A stretch of DNA of 64,000 nt from the NCBI RefSeq assembly GCF_003721435.2, contig NZ_CP054585.1, forward strand, positions 186,001-250,000, read 5' to 3'. Source of the stretch: Halorubrum sp. CBA1229 (lineage in GTDB: Archaea; Halobacteriota; Halobacteria; Halobacteriales; Haloferacaceae). Below the pieces are notes generated by a model. That model did not search any database. It was not told the origin of the DNA and saw nothing but the letters and a program-made list of their open reading frames with translations. The position numbers and the translations under genes are program-made. This document shows positions 52,871-63,100 of the stretch, in pieces. Position 1 is the first letter of the stretch, and each line of letters opens with the position of its first letter.

Positions 52871-53300
52871 TCAGTGGCTCACCGTTTCGGGCGCCTCGAC
52901 GTACGCCCGGACGTGCTCGTGGTACGGCTCGGGCAGCGATCGGAACGCTCGAAATGCGTCGTGCTGGTCGTCCGGTTCGGACTGGCCGTCGACGACGTCG
53001 ACCACGTACCCGTTCGCGAGATAGTGCTTCGAGTCGACGCCCGGGGCGTCCGACGTGTCGTACAGGTGCTCGAACGCCCCGAGCGACTCGACGGCCTCAA
53101 CCACGACCTCGATTCCGAGTTCCCCGGCGGCGAACCGATGGACCGCTTCGCGACGCGTTTCTCCCTTCAAGACACGCCCGCCGAGGACGAACCAGTACCC
53201 CTTGACCGGCTCGTTCGCCCGTCCGCCCGAGCACCACGCCGCTGTCGCGCCTGATTACCTGATCGACGGAGACGATCGGCACGTTGGCGACGATCCTTCG
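52871..53300 (-). pseudogene. NUDIX hydrolase (GDP-mannose mannosyl hydrolase-like), frameshifted
   Basis: Two frames give one NUDIX protein: IVANVPIVSVDQVIRRDSGVVLGR up to about 53223, then, after removal of one base at 53222, ANEPVKGYWFVLGGRVLKGETRREA and onward to the end at 52871 (EAPETVSH). The NUDIX box is recognisable as GGRVLKGETRREAVHRFAAGELG with substitutions. The N-terminal codons are also disturbed and no good start codon is left. Such enzymes occur in haloarchaeal glycosylation loci. It converges with the dehydrogenase remnant. Confidence 0.78.
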
Positions 53301-53725
53301 GCAGTCCCGTCCACCACTCTACCAACACGAATAGGTGAGTCTAGCCCAATATTATATTTCAAATATCTATAAGTAAATTTCCGCAAACGACCAAGCGTCG
53401 GTCCCCTACCAGTACTTAGTCGTGTGCGGGAGCAAAGTGCCCGGATTCACGTTGGGATTCAATCGGCCTAACCGTTTCGGTAGTTTGACTCCCGGAGTGA
53501 TATTAGGTTTCCAGACGGTTACCATCAGGTGGTACCAACAGTCACTTATCACTTGTAGAGTACAGACCTGATTAGGTCTAAGAGACAATCTGGTGGCAGA
53601 CACCGTCAGAGTCTCCCCAATCTTCTCACAGACTGATTACTGCCTATTGCGTCGCTCATCATTTTGATCAGGTGCCAGGCCACGGTATGGTAATAGTGTG
53701 TGCCGCTGCTCAGCGGGTGAGTCCA
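53301..53725. other. Gene-free region between NUDIX remnant and S-layer terminator
   Basis: The first 80 bases are AT-rich (TTATATTTCAAATATCTATAAG). The rest has one short minus-strand frame (53406-53603, ending TLLPHTTKYW) that resembles a decayed mobile-element product but cannot be assigned. Nothing else was recognised. Confidence 0.4.
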
Positions 53726-53824
53726 ATAAAGAAGTGCGGCAAGGGGTCGGCCCGCGAGGGCCGATAGTTAGCGAGTGTGAAGCGTCGCAGTCGCGTTACT
53801 CGTTACGCCGCGTAGCGAGGAGCG
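53726..53824 (-). repeat. S-layer gene 3' end and terminator, copy B (intact gene)
   Basis: The functional copy of the sequence repeated at 52300-52399. The direct repeats are 1.4 kb apart and could recombine, deleting the intervening NUDIX and dehydrogenase remnants. Confidence 0.85.
53747..53764 (-). terminator. Likely transcription terminator of the S-layer gene
   Basis: A perfect 7-bp stem, TCGGCCC-GCGA-GGGCCGA, about 30 bases downstream of the S-layer stop codon. It is followed on the minus strand by a pyrimidine-rich stretch including TTCTTTATTGG. A highly expressed gene is expected to need a strong stop here. Confidence 0.6.
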
Positions 53825-56531
53825 CAGCCGCGATGAGAGCGACGAGGGCGACGAGCGCGCCGAAGCCGGGCGTGCTGTCGTCCGTGCCGCTATCGTCACC
53901 AGTGTCGTCACCAGTGTCGTCACCAGTGTCGTCACCAGTGTCGTCACCAGTATCGTCACCGGTGTCGTCACCAGTGTCGTCGCCGGTGTCGTCACCAGTA
54001 TCCTCTTCGATGGTGAGCGTACCGGTCTCTTCGTCGTTGTCGGTGGCGATACCGTGTTCGTAGTCACCAGCGTCAAGGCCGGACGTGTCGGCAGTGAACT
54101 CAACGGTGGTGCTACCGCCGGCCTCCAGAGTGGTCTCCTGGCTGTCGAGCTCCTCGCCGTCAAGCGTGAGCGCGACATCCTGAGTACCCTCTGCGTTGCC
54201 GGTGTTCTCGATCGTCGCGGAGACGGTCACTGAGTCGCCAGCCGTCGCGGTGGCTTCCTGCGGGCTGAGGTCCGAGACATCGAAGCTCGCTCGCTCCTCA
54301 ACTGTTTCGACGACCGTCCCGTCAGAAGTGGCGTCGAAGGCAGCCTGGCGCACAGACGCCTCGAACGTGTCGTTCACTTCGGTTTCACTGAAGTCGAAGG
54401 TGGCCTCGAACGTGCCGTCGGGCGTCACGATGAGGTCCTCGTCGTTCTGGATGAAGCTTGTCGACGCGTCGTCGTCGCTGCGGACGCGCACGTCGATTTC
54501 CGTCCCGGGCGCAACGTTAGTCGTACCCGTGATGGACTGCTCTTCAGCGGCTTCGACTTGGATATCGTCCTCGTTGTCGAACTCGCCCTCGGCTGCTTCA
54601 GCCGTGAACGAGGCCGAGTTCTCGAGGAACGCATCCTCGAAGGCATCTTCGTCATCCTCTTCGAGAGTGTCCAGCAGCCGCGCGTCCTGCACGTTGATCT
54701 GGACCTCGTACTCGTCCTCATCCTCGATGTCCTCACTGACCTCATCGTTGAGTTCATCGGTGTTTGCGACGATGTAGTAGTTGTCTGTGTCCTCGTCGTA
54801 GACAACCGTGAAGATGTCCGAGAATGCAGTACTACTGATGTCCTCGTTCACGTCGATCGAGGTGGTCGGCTCGTTCGGACCGGGGTTCTGGAGTTCCAGA
54901 ACCATTTCGACCTTGTCATCGCTACCGTTGGCAAGGTCGGAGTAATCCGATTTGCTGTCGTAATCGTTCGTCTCCTGGAGAAGCGCGTAGAGCTGGGTCG
55001 TCCGATCGCCCTGGCCGAGGCTATCTCCATCGGCGCTCTCGAGGACGCCCTCCAGCCCACTCGCGGTGAGCTGGTGGACGAGCACGTCGCTGCGCGAGCC
55101 GTCGTCATCGACGGCAAGCGTGTCAGTCTCCGTGACGAGGTCGCCTTCGACGGCGCTGTTGATCAGTTCGACCGTGGCGCTCTCGTTTTCATCGCCGAGT
55201 TCCTCTGCGACGTCTTCCTCAACGCTCTCGCTGGTCCGCCAGAGCGCGAGGCTCGTCTCGGACCGCTCCTGAATTGAGAGCGAGGAGATCGTGTCCGGAT
55301 CCTCGATCGTGTCGATGAACCGCTGGCTGTCACTGCTGTTGGTGTACGGGCCGACCGCAAGGTCGTACGTACCCGTATCAAGGATGTCGGTCAGGTCCGA
55401 ATCATTCGCAAGTGACACTTCCGCGTCGTCATCGTCCGTGTAGACGATGTCGTCCGGACTCGCGTTGGCGTCTCCAGCTGCGTACGTGTTGAAGAGGACA
55501 ACCACTTCGTCGTCTTCCTCGTCCTCAATAGTCACGTTCGCCTGGTATCCGTCGTCCTCTTCGTTACCGATCACGAGTGTACCCTGATCGGTGTTGTCGA
55601 GTTGGACGGTGATCTCGGCGACGTCACCCTGCTGCTCAACGACCGAATCAGCGATGTCGAGTTCGCCTTCATCGGCCTCGGTGACGTTGATCGTATCGGT
55701 GTCCTCAGCAGTCGAGTCAACTACGCTCACTTCGAACTCGTACTCGTCCTGATCGATATCAGTGAAGTCAAGTTCGTGATCGCTGTCCTCAGCGTCAAAC
55801 AGCGTGATGATGTCATCATCTTCGTTGAGCGCGTAGTCTACATCCTGCTGACTAGAATTGTTAGCCCAAGCGGAGACTTCATAGCGGTCCCAGTCGCCGT
55901 CCTCGTCCGTGATGTTCTCTGTAACATCACGGTCGTAGGACGCGTTCCCGCTACCGGTGAAGATGTCTTCAAGATCGCCCGCGTCGAGGCCGTCTGCCTG
56001 GACGTTGACGACGTATTCGTTACGCGCGTCTGAATCGATCTCGTAATCGACAAGCGCGTCGTCACCAGAGTCGCCGACTTCGTCGTCGTCAAACTCGGTC
56101 GTCAGATCTTGGGCGACAACTTCGAACCGGATGTCGCCCTCACTAGTGTTGAACTCGTCACCGCTGCTCTGCGTGGTGATGACGTATTGGCCAGCCTCAC
56201 GGTTGGAAGTATCGATGACGACGTAGTCGCCATCCTCGGGGTCAAGTGCTGCTTCCAGACCACCGATCTGGGCTGGGCTCTCACTTGTGTCAAGCTCTCG
56301 GAGCTCGAGGTTTTCGTCAGTGTTACCCTGAACACTGCTTATGTCGAAGATGAGCTCTTGGCCCTGGTACGCAGTATCGCCGCTATCTGCTTCTTGGTCG
56401 TACTCTGCAGTCTGAATATTGGCTGCAGCTGCGGGAGCAGCTGCAAAGCCAACTGCGACCATGGAGATAACCATGACCGCTGCGAAGAAGACTGCATTAG
56501 CCTTCTTGCGTGTTGTATTGTCGTTTGTCAT
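53796..56531 (-). CDS. S-layer-type surface glycoprotein with PGF-CTERM anchor
   Basis: A 911-residue, extremely acidic secreted protein. Residues 1-37 are a signal peptide (KKANAVFFAAVMVISMVAVGFAAAPAAAA), the type found on haloarchaeal major surface glycoproteins. The body is beta-rich with many N-X-S/T sites for AglB (for example NASYD, NITDE, NNSSQ, NVTEA, NESAT). A CARDB-like domain precedes a linker of nine TGDD repeats where Haloferax has a Thr-rich, O-glycosylated one. The C-terminus TPGFGALVALVALIAAALLATRRNE (53799-53873) is a PGF-CTERM signal for archaeosortase A processing and lipid attachment. A strong promoter and long leader precede it. Confidence 0.93.
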   Translation of the reverse strand: MTNDNTTRKKANAVFFAAVMVISMVAVGFAAAPAAAANIQTAEYDQEADSGDTAYQGQELIFDISSVQGNTDENLELRELDTSESPAQIGGLEAALDPEDGDYVVIDTSNREAGQYVITTQSSGDEFNTSEGDIRFEVVAQDLTTEFDDDEVGDSGDDALVDYEIDSDARNEYVVNVQADGLDAGDLEDIFTGSGNASYDRDVTENITDEDGDWDRYEVSAWANNSSQQDVDYALNEDDDIITLFDAEDSDHELDFTDIDQDEYEFEVSVVDSTAEDTDTINVTEADEGELDIADSVVEQQGDVAEITVQLDNTDQGTLVIGNEEDDGYQANVTIEDEEDDEVVVLFNTYAAGDANASPDDIVYTDDDDAEVSLANDSDLTDILDTGTYDLAVGPYTNSSDSQRFIDTIEDPDTISSLSIQERSETSLALWRTSESVEEDVAEELGDENESATVELINSAVEGDLVTETDTLAVDDDGSRSDVLVHQLTASGLEGVLESADGDSLGQGDRTTQLYALLQETNDYDSKSDYSDLANGSDDKVEMVLELQNPGPNEPTTSIDVNEDISSTAFSDIFTVVYDEDTDNYYIVANTDELNDEVSEDIEDEDEYEVQINVQDARLLDTLEEDDEDAFEDAFLENSASFTAEAAEGEFDNEDDIQVEAAEEQSITGTTNVAPGTEIDVRVRSDDDASTSFIQNDEDLIVTPDGTFEATFDFSETEVNDTFEASVRQAAFDATSDGTVVETVEERASFDVSDLSPQEATATAGDSVTVSATIENTGNAEGTQDVALTLDGEELDSQETTLEAGGSTTVEFTADTSGLDAGDYEHGIATDNDEETGTLTIEEDTGDDTGDDTGDDTGDDTGDDTGDDTGDDTGDDTGDDSGTDDSTPGFGALVALVALIAAALLATRRNE
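53893..54003 (-). repeat. 12-bp tandem repeat encoding (TGDD)9
   Basis: About nine units of a 12-base repeat (TCGTCACCAGTG on the plus strand) with a few third-position changes (CACCGG, CGCCGG). They encode the cell-wall-spanning linker just before the PGF-CTERM signal. Copy number is likely to vary between strains. Confidence 0.9.
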
Positions 56532-56697
56532 ATTGTTGTCGTTGTGTTCTACGTCGCGACAGTCTGCTTTGTCCTCGCCTGAGTCGCCCGTTCATCACCA
56601 CCCTACACACCCGATGTGGTACAGCCGGACTTGACGCGGATTACTTGCGGTCGTGTCGCATTGTGGGGTAGGGGCTGCGACCAGTTGTTAAAGCGGT

Positions 56698-56708
56698 CAG
56701 TATAAGTA
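56698..56708 (-). promoter_or_regulatory. S-layer gene promoter (TATA element)
   Basis: On the minus strand TACTTATACTG lies about 170 bases before the ATG. Transcription would start near 56674, leaving a leader of roughly 140 bases, a length also seen for S-layer genes of other haloarchaea. The leader is unusually pyrimidine- and CA-rich near the start codon. Confidence 0.55.
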
Positions 56709-56875
56709 CTTTGTGTGAAACCGAGATGTGTGTGAATGTGTCTCAAGGCGTTTTCAGTGGGTTGAGACAGCCGTTTTCAGATTTCAGATCATGAGCCCAA
56801 ACTGAAGCCAAAATAAGCGAGTTAGCACAGAGCGCAAATGAGTGAGACTATCTCTGGATACCGAGTTTCAGACGG

Positions 56876-59392
56876 CTATGCGGATGAGATATTTGTCTGA
56901 TTACCCTCAAGGACATGCTTGTCAGTTACGGAGACGGTCCGGTTACCAATCGTGTATTCACCAGGGTATGCAACCCGGATCACAGCGGTACCCTCTGTCA
57001 CCGTAGCATTCCGGGTATATTCATACGTCTCATCAGCGAGCGACATCGACGTACTGGCAGCCACGCGTTCACCGTTCGTGCCACTCACTCGTAAGGTCGC
57101 ACCGGGGACGACTGCAAAGGTCCGAACGCCGTCATCAGCTGCAAGCAGCTGATAGTGGCCAGTAGTGGCCGTCCCGTTGGCGCCGACACCCAGTCCCTCA
57201 TAGAGCGCCCCGTAACTGGAGTTTGTCGGTGGGGCATTCTCCCGATCAGCGATGACAACGTACCCGACGCGATCTTGGAAGCGATCGTACCACGCGTCTG
57301 GGTCTGGCGCGGCGAGGAATGGGTCATGAGTACTCTGTGCATAGCCGTAGCTTTGTGACTCACCGCTCACGAAGTAGTTGTACATCCGGTTGTCGCCCCA
57401 CCGGCTCAACACGAAGTTCTGTGGATACTCACGATCGACAGCGTCGGCATGTCCGTCGATCGTTTGTGCGGCCTCAAACTGTGCCCGGTCGTGGGTCATT
57501 TGTCCGACAAGCGGTGGAATGAGAATGAGATTAAATACGAGCACAAGGGCTACTGCGGCAACAAGAAGACCACGTAGGCGGGTTTCACTAGGGAGCTGGA
57601 CGGAGGTGATGCCATGGGCTGTCTCAGCGTCACCGATGCGGTCAAAGATAGAGCTGTCCTCACTGGTGCCTCCATCCCACTCCGAGTAGAAAGACCCCTC
57701 CGTGTCACCGGTCCTGCTTGCGGGGCCAAGCACCTCAACAGGCCGAGCGATATCGATCGCGGCGAGCAGGTATACCAGTCCGATCCCCGCAAATGGAGCA
57801 ATAAAAATCGCCAACTGGCCCGCGAACCGAACCTGGATCGTCGCGAGCAGCGTGTAGTACCACGCGAAACAGACGGGGACGAGCCACCCCGGTTCATATC
57901 GACGAGCCACAACCCACGTCGCAACCCCGAGGACGGCGATCCCGAAATAAAATCCGAGGCCGAGCTGGATGAGCGGGCCGAATACCACCGCGAAATCGGG
58001 ACTGAACAGCGAGGCTGTCTCAGTGGCGCCCTCACGGAAAAAGAGATCCTCCGCACGGGTCCGAAACCGCTCAATCTCGGCCGGGCGAAGCTGCCAATAC
58101 GCAAAGAGCCCACCTGCAGCGACAATCGCCTCGACAACGACGAAGCCCGACGCTGGAAGATCCGTCCGGCGCCACAGCTCGCCGGCGGCGACGACTGCGA
58201 CGGCGCCGCCAGCGACGAGCACGGGCGTGACTGCCGCAATCGATTCATGCCAACTGAGACCGAGATGCGCGGCGAGTGCGAGTCCGGCGCCGACTATGAG
58301 CCCCACAACCAGAGGCACGTTTCCAAAGGCTGGCGAACCGCCATGTCTGATGTCGAGTGCGACGCGAAAGCCGACCACAGCAGCAACCGGAATGAACGTG
58401 AGCGGCGATCCGCCCCACAGATGTGCGGAGGCTGCGACAGCAACTGCCAGACCAGCGGCAATACCCCATGATCGCGGGGCGCGTGCGTGGGCGCGTGCGG
58501 CGCTAGCCGGATCCGTCTCGCGGGCGCGACGGGCAACGTCTGTCGCAAGGGTAGTCAACGCAACAACGAGCAATCCGAGCCAGAGATACTGATGAGCCTG
58601 GTGGTCGAGAAAGCCGACCGTCGTGTACACCACGTTGGCGGGAGCAAGTCCGTAAAAGAGGACGGCGGCGAGTGCCACGCGAACGTCACTGGTGAGCAGG
58701 TAGGTAAGTCGGTAGACAACGTATCCGAGACAGACAGCCGTCACAATCGGCAGCCACGCGGCAACCAGTGGGGCGGCATCAACCCCACCGAGCAACACGG
58801 TCACCCACCAGTTGATGGCGTGCGAGAGCGGCCGCGTGCTCGCAGCCCCACCCATATCAGCGAACAGCGCGAAATCAAAGATACCGTCTGCACGAGCGGC
58901 CAGTTGCTCCTGCCAGTAGCGGAAAAAGTAGGTGTCGTTGGCGGGTGACACGACGTATCCATCCCGGAGCACAGCCGGCGCAGCGACAAGCCGTGCCGCA
59001 ACCACGGTGAGGAGTGCGCCGACTACCGCGAGACGCGTTTGAAAGTCGCCAGCGAGACGATCAGATAACATTTCAGACAGGGAGACCCCCTTCGCCGCTG
59101 TATTCTCAGCGGTCGCAGGATTGTTGCCTTCAGTCGATTCAGCCATATCGGCTCCATCGAGCGCAGCGCGAATCGCAGCCGGCCGCTGGAGGCGATACCC
59201 ATCATCGACAGCAGTCGCGAGATCACGCGAGACGAGCTCACCAAACTGGCCAGAATCAAGATTCGTCTCTGCAAATGTCCAGGGATTACCATCAGCATCG
59301 CGCTCAAGGAGTGACCCGAGCGCGTCTTCGGCCTCCGGGTGGTCCGCGAGATACTCGCGGGTGCGTGCGGTTGTCTCCTCGGGCGAGGGCAT
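56876..59392 (-). CDS. STT3-like membrane glycosyltransferase lacking the WWDYG motif
   Basis: An 838-residue protein. Residues 1-115 form a soluble, helical head with a winged-helix look (EDALGSLLERDADGNPWTFAETN). A GT-C membrane region of 11-13 helices follows, with the first-loop acidic motif at Asp153 (ANDTYFFRYW, compare GNDAWYHF in AglB) and FLDHQAHQYLW in place of the second DH motif. The outer domain has no WWDYG; at the corresponding place it reads SRWGDNRMYNYFVSG (W665-D667). It may use a different acceptor site or lack sequon recognition. The gene lies next to the S-layer gene. Confidence 0.8.
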   Translation of the reverse strand: MPSPEETTARTREYLADHPEAEDALGSLLERDADGNPWTFAETNLDSGQFGELVSRDLATAVDDGYRLQRPAAIRAALDGADMAESTEGNNPATAENTAAKGVSLSEMLSDRLAGDFQTRLAVVGALLTVVAARLVAAPAVLRDGYVVSPANDTYFFRYWQEQLAARADGIFDFALFADMGGAASTRPLSHAINWWVTVLLGGVDAAPLVAAWLPIVTAVCLGYVVYRLTYLLTSDVRVALAAVLFYGLAPANVVYTTVGFLDHQAHQYLWLGLLVVALTTLATDVARRARETDPASAARAHARAPRSWGIAAGLAVAVAASAHLWGGSPLTFIPVAAVVGFRVALDIRHGGSPAFGNVPLVVGLIVGAGLALAAHLGLSWHESIAAVTPVLVAGGAVAVVAAGELWRRTDLPASGFVVVEAIVAAGGLFAYWQLRPAEIERFRTRAEDLFFREGATETASLFSPDFAVVFGPLIQLGLGFYFGIAVLGVATWVVARRYEPGWLVPVCFAWYYTLLATIQVRFAGQLAIFIAPFAGIGLVYLLAAIDIARPVEVLGPASRTGDTEGSFYSEWDGGTSEDSSIFDRIGDAETAHGITSVQLPSETRLRGLLVAAVALVLVFNLILIPPLVGQMTHDRAQFEAAQTIDGHADAVDREYPQNFVLSRWGDNRMYNYFVSGESQSYGYAQSTHDPFLAAPDPDAWYDRFQDRVGYVVIADRENAPPTNSSYGALYEGLGVGANGTATTGHYQLLAADDGVRTFAVVPGATLRVSGTNGERVAASTSMSLADETYEYTRNATVTEGTAVIRVAYPGEYTIGNRTVSVTDKHVLEGNQTNISSA

Positions 59393-59543
59393 TAGCGTGC
59401 AACTGTGGCGGGCCCGGATTAGCGTTTTCGTTCGATACGATTCACTGACGAGGGCTGTCAGGTCAGCAACACCAACAGATGGTTCCCAGACCAGACGCCA
59501 ATAATAACATGAATCTTATGTCGTGACAGAGTCTCGTCGGTGT

Positions 59544-59990
59544 ATGCGCCGACTGCGGCTCCCGCTCATCCCGAATACAGTTCGATGGGGGGCTGTCCTT
59601 GTAGTTGTAGGAGTTATCCTGTACTATTCGATTCAAGCCGGGCCAGGCACACAGACATTTCAGACCGGACCGCTTGGCTTGTTCCCTTACTCAGACTGGC
59701 TCCATTTTCTCGCGTACGCCTGTCTTGCGGTCATGCTCGCGTACGCCCTTCATGACTCTCGCCTGCCGGAGTGGCAAGTGTTCGTCCTCGTGTTCGGCTG
59801 TGCGGTTGGCTACGGGGTGACGATTGAACTGTTGCAGTCGAGACTGCCGTCACGAACGTTTGCGTTCGGCGACATGGGCGTGAATGCAACCGGGGCGGCG
59901 GTGGCAGTTGTTTGCTGGCGGATTCTCATGCGGTACGTCCGATTCTATCGAGTGGCGCGAGCAACTGAAGTTGAATCGCCACTCAGCTAA
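59544..59990 (+). CDS. VanZ-like membrane protein
   Basis: A 148-residue protein with four membrane helices. The VanZ pattern is visible: WGAVLVVVGVILYYSIQAG, SDWLHFLAYACLAVMLAYAL with the conserved D-x-x-x-H/F arrangement, GYGVTIELLQSRLPSRTFAFGDMGVNATGAAVA (59810-59905) with the family's E-x-x-Q and D-x-x-x-N motif. A GTG seven codons upstream (59523) is an alternative start. It is divergent from the STT3-like gene. The biochemical role of VanZ-like proteins in archaea is unknown; a surface or membrane-lipid role is usual. Confidence 0.82.
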   Translation: MRRLRLPLIPNTVRWGAVLVVVGVILYYSIQAGPGTQTFQTGPLGLFPYSDWLHFLAYACLAVMLAYALHDSRLPEWQVFVLVFGCAVGYGVTIELLQSRLPSRTFAFGDMGVNATGAAVAVVCWRILMRYVRFYRVARATEVESPLS

Positions 59991-60160
59991 GCTCCCGCAG
60001 GTGACACAGTTGTCAGCTGCTCCTGCAGCCACACCACCTCGGTTACATGTCTCAGTGTCCCCTCTGGAACAGCCATTACCGCGATGTCCGTCGGTTTGTA
60101 AGACGATCTTAACGCAGATTCGACACTCCTTACAATCCCTCTCGGTTGTGTTGTGCGCCT

Positions 60161-63100
60161 ATGTCCAGCCGCAAGGCTGCCGCCATCTGTGGTTGCGCTC
60201 TAGTTATTTTTGCAGCGGTTACCCTCGCAGGAGGGATTGGCATCGGAGGCTCAGCCGCCGCCGTTAACGCCGAGTTTGAAGTGACGAACGCCAACCTTGC
60301 GGAGACGGAAATCGTAGAGGGAGAGGCCGCCACGATCACAGCAGACATCACGAACGACGGTACGGAGTCCGGAACGTTCACGGCCAAACTTCAGAGCGAT
60401 GCAGAGGGCGTCATCAACACCACAGACGTTGAGGTCGGAGCTGGTGAGACGCAGACCGTCGAGTTCACTCAACCGTTTGAGGCAGCAGGAACCTACGAAC
60501 TCAGCGTAAACGAGGTGGCTGCAGGAACACTCACCGTCGTCGAACCAGAGCCGGCAAACATCTCGGTCACAGATGCGGAGCTTTCACCAACGCGCATCAA
60601 TCCAGGCGAGACAGTAACAGTCACGGCGACCGTCGTAAACGACGGCGGCAGTGCAGGCGATTTTACTGCCGATCTCAACATTAACGGGATGACGAATGAG
60701 TCGGAGACAGGGACACTTGGTGCCGATGAGCAGACGACCGTTGAGTTCACGCCGAGCTTCGAGGAGGCGGGAACGTACGACATTACTGTCAACACTGAAT
60801 CGGCTGGAACCCTCACCGTTTCAGAACCTGCGGCGTTTGAGATCTCCAACGCACAGCTCGCTGAGAACACCATCTTGGCAGGCGACAACGCAGTCGTCTC
60901 CGCCGAGGTAACAAATATCGGTGATACCGAGGGGGAATTCACTGCCGAATTCCGCGCGACAGACGAGGATGAAAACACCCAGACGGTCGATACACACTCG
61001 GTGACGCTTGCAGGTGGCGACTCACAACAGGTCGAACTCCGTGGACCTGTCGAGCAGCCCGGCGAGTACGATATGCAGGTCAACCAAACGGATGCTGGGA
61101 CACTAACAGTCGAGTCGCCGGCCAATTTGACTGTCACAGATGCGGAACTCGAGGATGACGTGGTATCCGTGGATGATGAGGTCACCGTCAACGCCATCAT
61201 CAAGAACACCGGTGACCGTGAGGGGAGCCTCTCAGTTACGGTGGCGGCCGACGGAACGAGCAAGACAACCAAAGAAGTGACTCTTGGCCCCGGAGAGCAG
61301 AGTACGGAACAACTCACCTACATAGCGACTGCCGCCGGGGAGTCCGAAATCATGGTTAACGGTGTGACTGCCGGAACGCTCACTGTGGTCCGCCCGGCGA
61401 CGTTCCGAACGACAAATGCGGATCTCGAGCCAGACACAGTCCTTGAGGGCGAATCCACCGAGGTAACTGCAACCATCGTGAATGTTGGGACCGAGTCAGG
61501 AACACACACCGCAACGTTGGTCGCCAACAACGAGTCGGTCGCGAGCCAAGAGCTCGATATCGGTCCTGGCGGCAGCGAGACCGTCGTCTTCTCACAGGCG
61601 TTCGACACGGCAGACGAGTACGCGATCGCGGTGAACGACAACCCGGCTGGCACGCTCCGAGTCCTCGAACCCGCGAATGTCACGATCCGTGAGACGACCT
61701 TGTCGGCCGAGACGATTACCACCGGTGAGTCTGCCACAGTAACCGTCGAACTCGCAAACGATGGTGACGTGGACGGCGAGTTCACGACGGAACTTCGAGA
61801 CGACAACACCACACTCGAGAGTGATACCCGGACGGTCGGCTCGGATGCGAGCGAGACGGTTCGCTTCAATCGGACGTTCGAACGGGGAGAGTACAATCTC
61901 AGCGTTAACGACGATCCTGTTGGGACCCTTGCCGTCCTCGAACCCGCAGATGTGTCGCTTGGAGCGACAACAGTTGCTCCCGAATCAGTTGAGGTCAACG
62001 AGTCGGTCACACTCACTATCGAACTGCGGAACGACGGTGAAGCCACAGGCCAACGAGACGTCGATATCGCGCTTGGTGACGGCACTACTGTCCAGCGAAC
62101 CCCCGACGTGCCCGCAGGCGGAACGACACTGACGATCAGCCATGCATACAACGCCACCGGCGAGTACCCCGTCACGGTCGATGAGACGACCGTCGCGAAC
62201 GTCACCGTTGTCGACCCGCAAAATAACGGCGGCTCCGGTGGCGGCGGCGGATCGTCCGGGTCATCGGGGTCGTCAGGATCGGCTCCGACGGGCGGGCCAG
62301 AGCCAACCGTGATTCGGTCTGAGTCGAACGAGGGCGTCACGGTCAGCGTTGCCGGTGCGACTGGCGAGCGCTACGAGATCGCCGTCGACCTTGCCGGCCC
62401 GTCGGACTCCCAACCCGCCGTGTCAGTGTCCTCGGTCGGAGTGGATCCAGTTGGAGATCCTGCGGTGTACGAAACAACGATCGGCCGACCAACAGCCGAC
62501 CCAGCTGGTCGCGATCCCGTCCCCCATGGGGTGGCACTCGGGTACATGGGATTCAATTCGTCGCTTGGCGCAGCCGACACGAGTGCGGCGACACTCCAAT
62601 TTACGGTCGATGAGGAGACGATCCCGGATGGGCTGGATCAAACGGATATCGCCGTACTGCGGTACTCTGACGGCGAGTGGACAACGGCGACCGTCACCCA
62701 TACGATCGAGGATACCACCCACTCCGTGACGCTGCCACACGCTGCGCCCGTGGCTGTGGTCGCACTCGAACCGGGGCGAGTCGATATCGTCGAGAGTGGA
62801 GTGCCAGCCGATCGGGTGCGGGCGGGCTACGAGACGACGCTCCGAACGACCGTCGAAAATCCCGGTGACCGCTCGGCAACCCGAACACTCACCGTCAGCA
62901 TGAATGGTGAGGCGGTCACCGAACGAGAGGTGACACTCGGCCCCGGTGAGAACACGACCGTCGAGATCAGGTTCCAACCACCCGAAAGCGGACCAGTCTC
63001 ACTCGAGGGGAGCGAGGTCGGCGCGATCTCCCTGTTCGGTGACGACGGAGGCGACGCGACGTCACCGGGCGCCGAGACGGACGAGAGCGCGCCGGGGTTC

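Noticed and set aside
53889-54003. CRISPR array
   Set aside because: The 12-base units are directly adjacent with no spacers and encode the TGDD linker. No other CRISPR-like repeats were seen.
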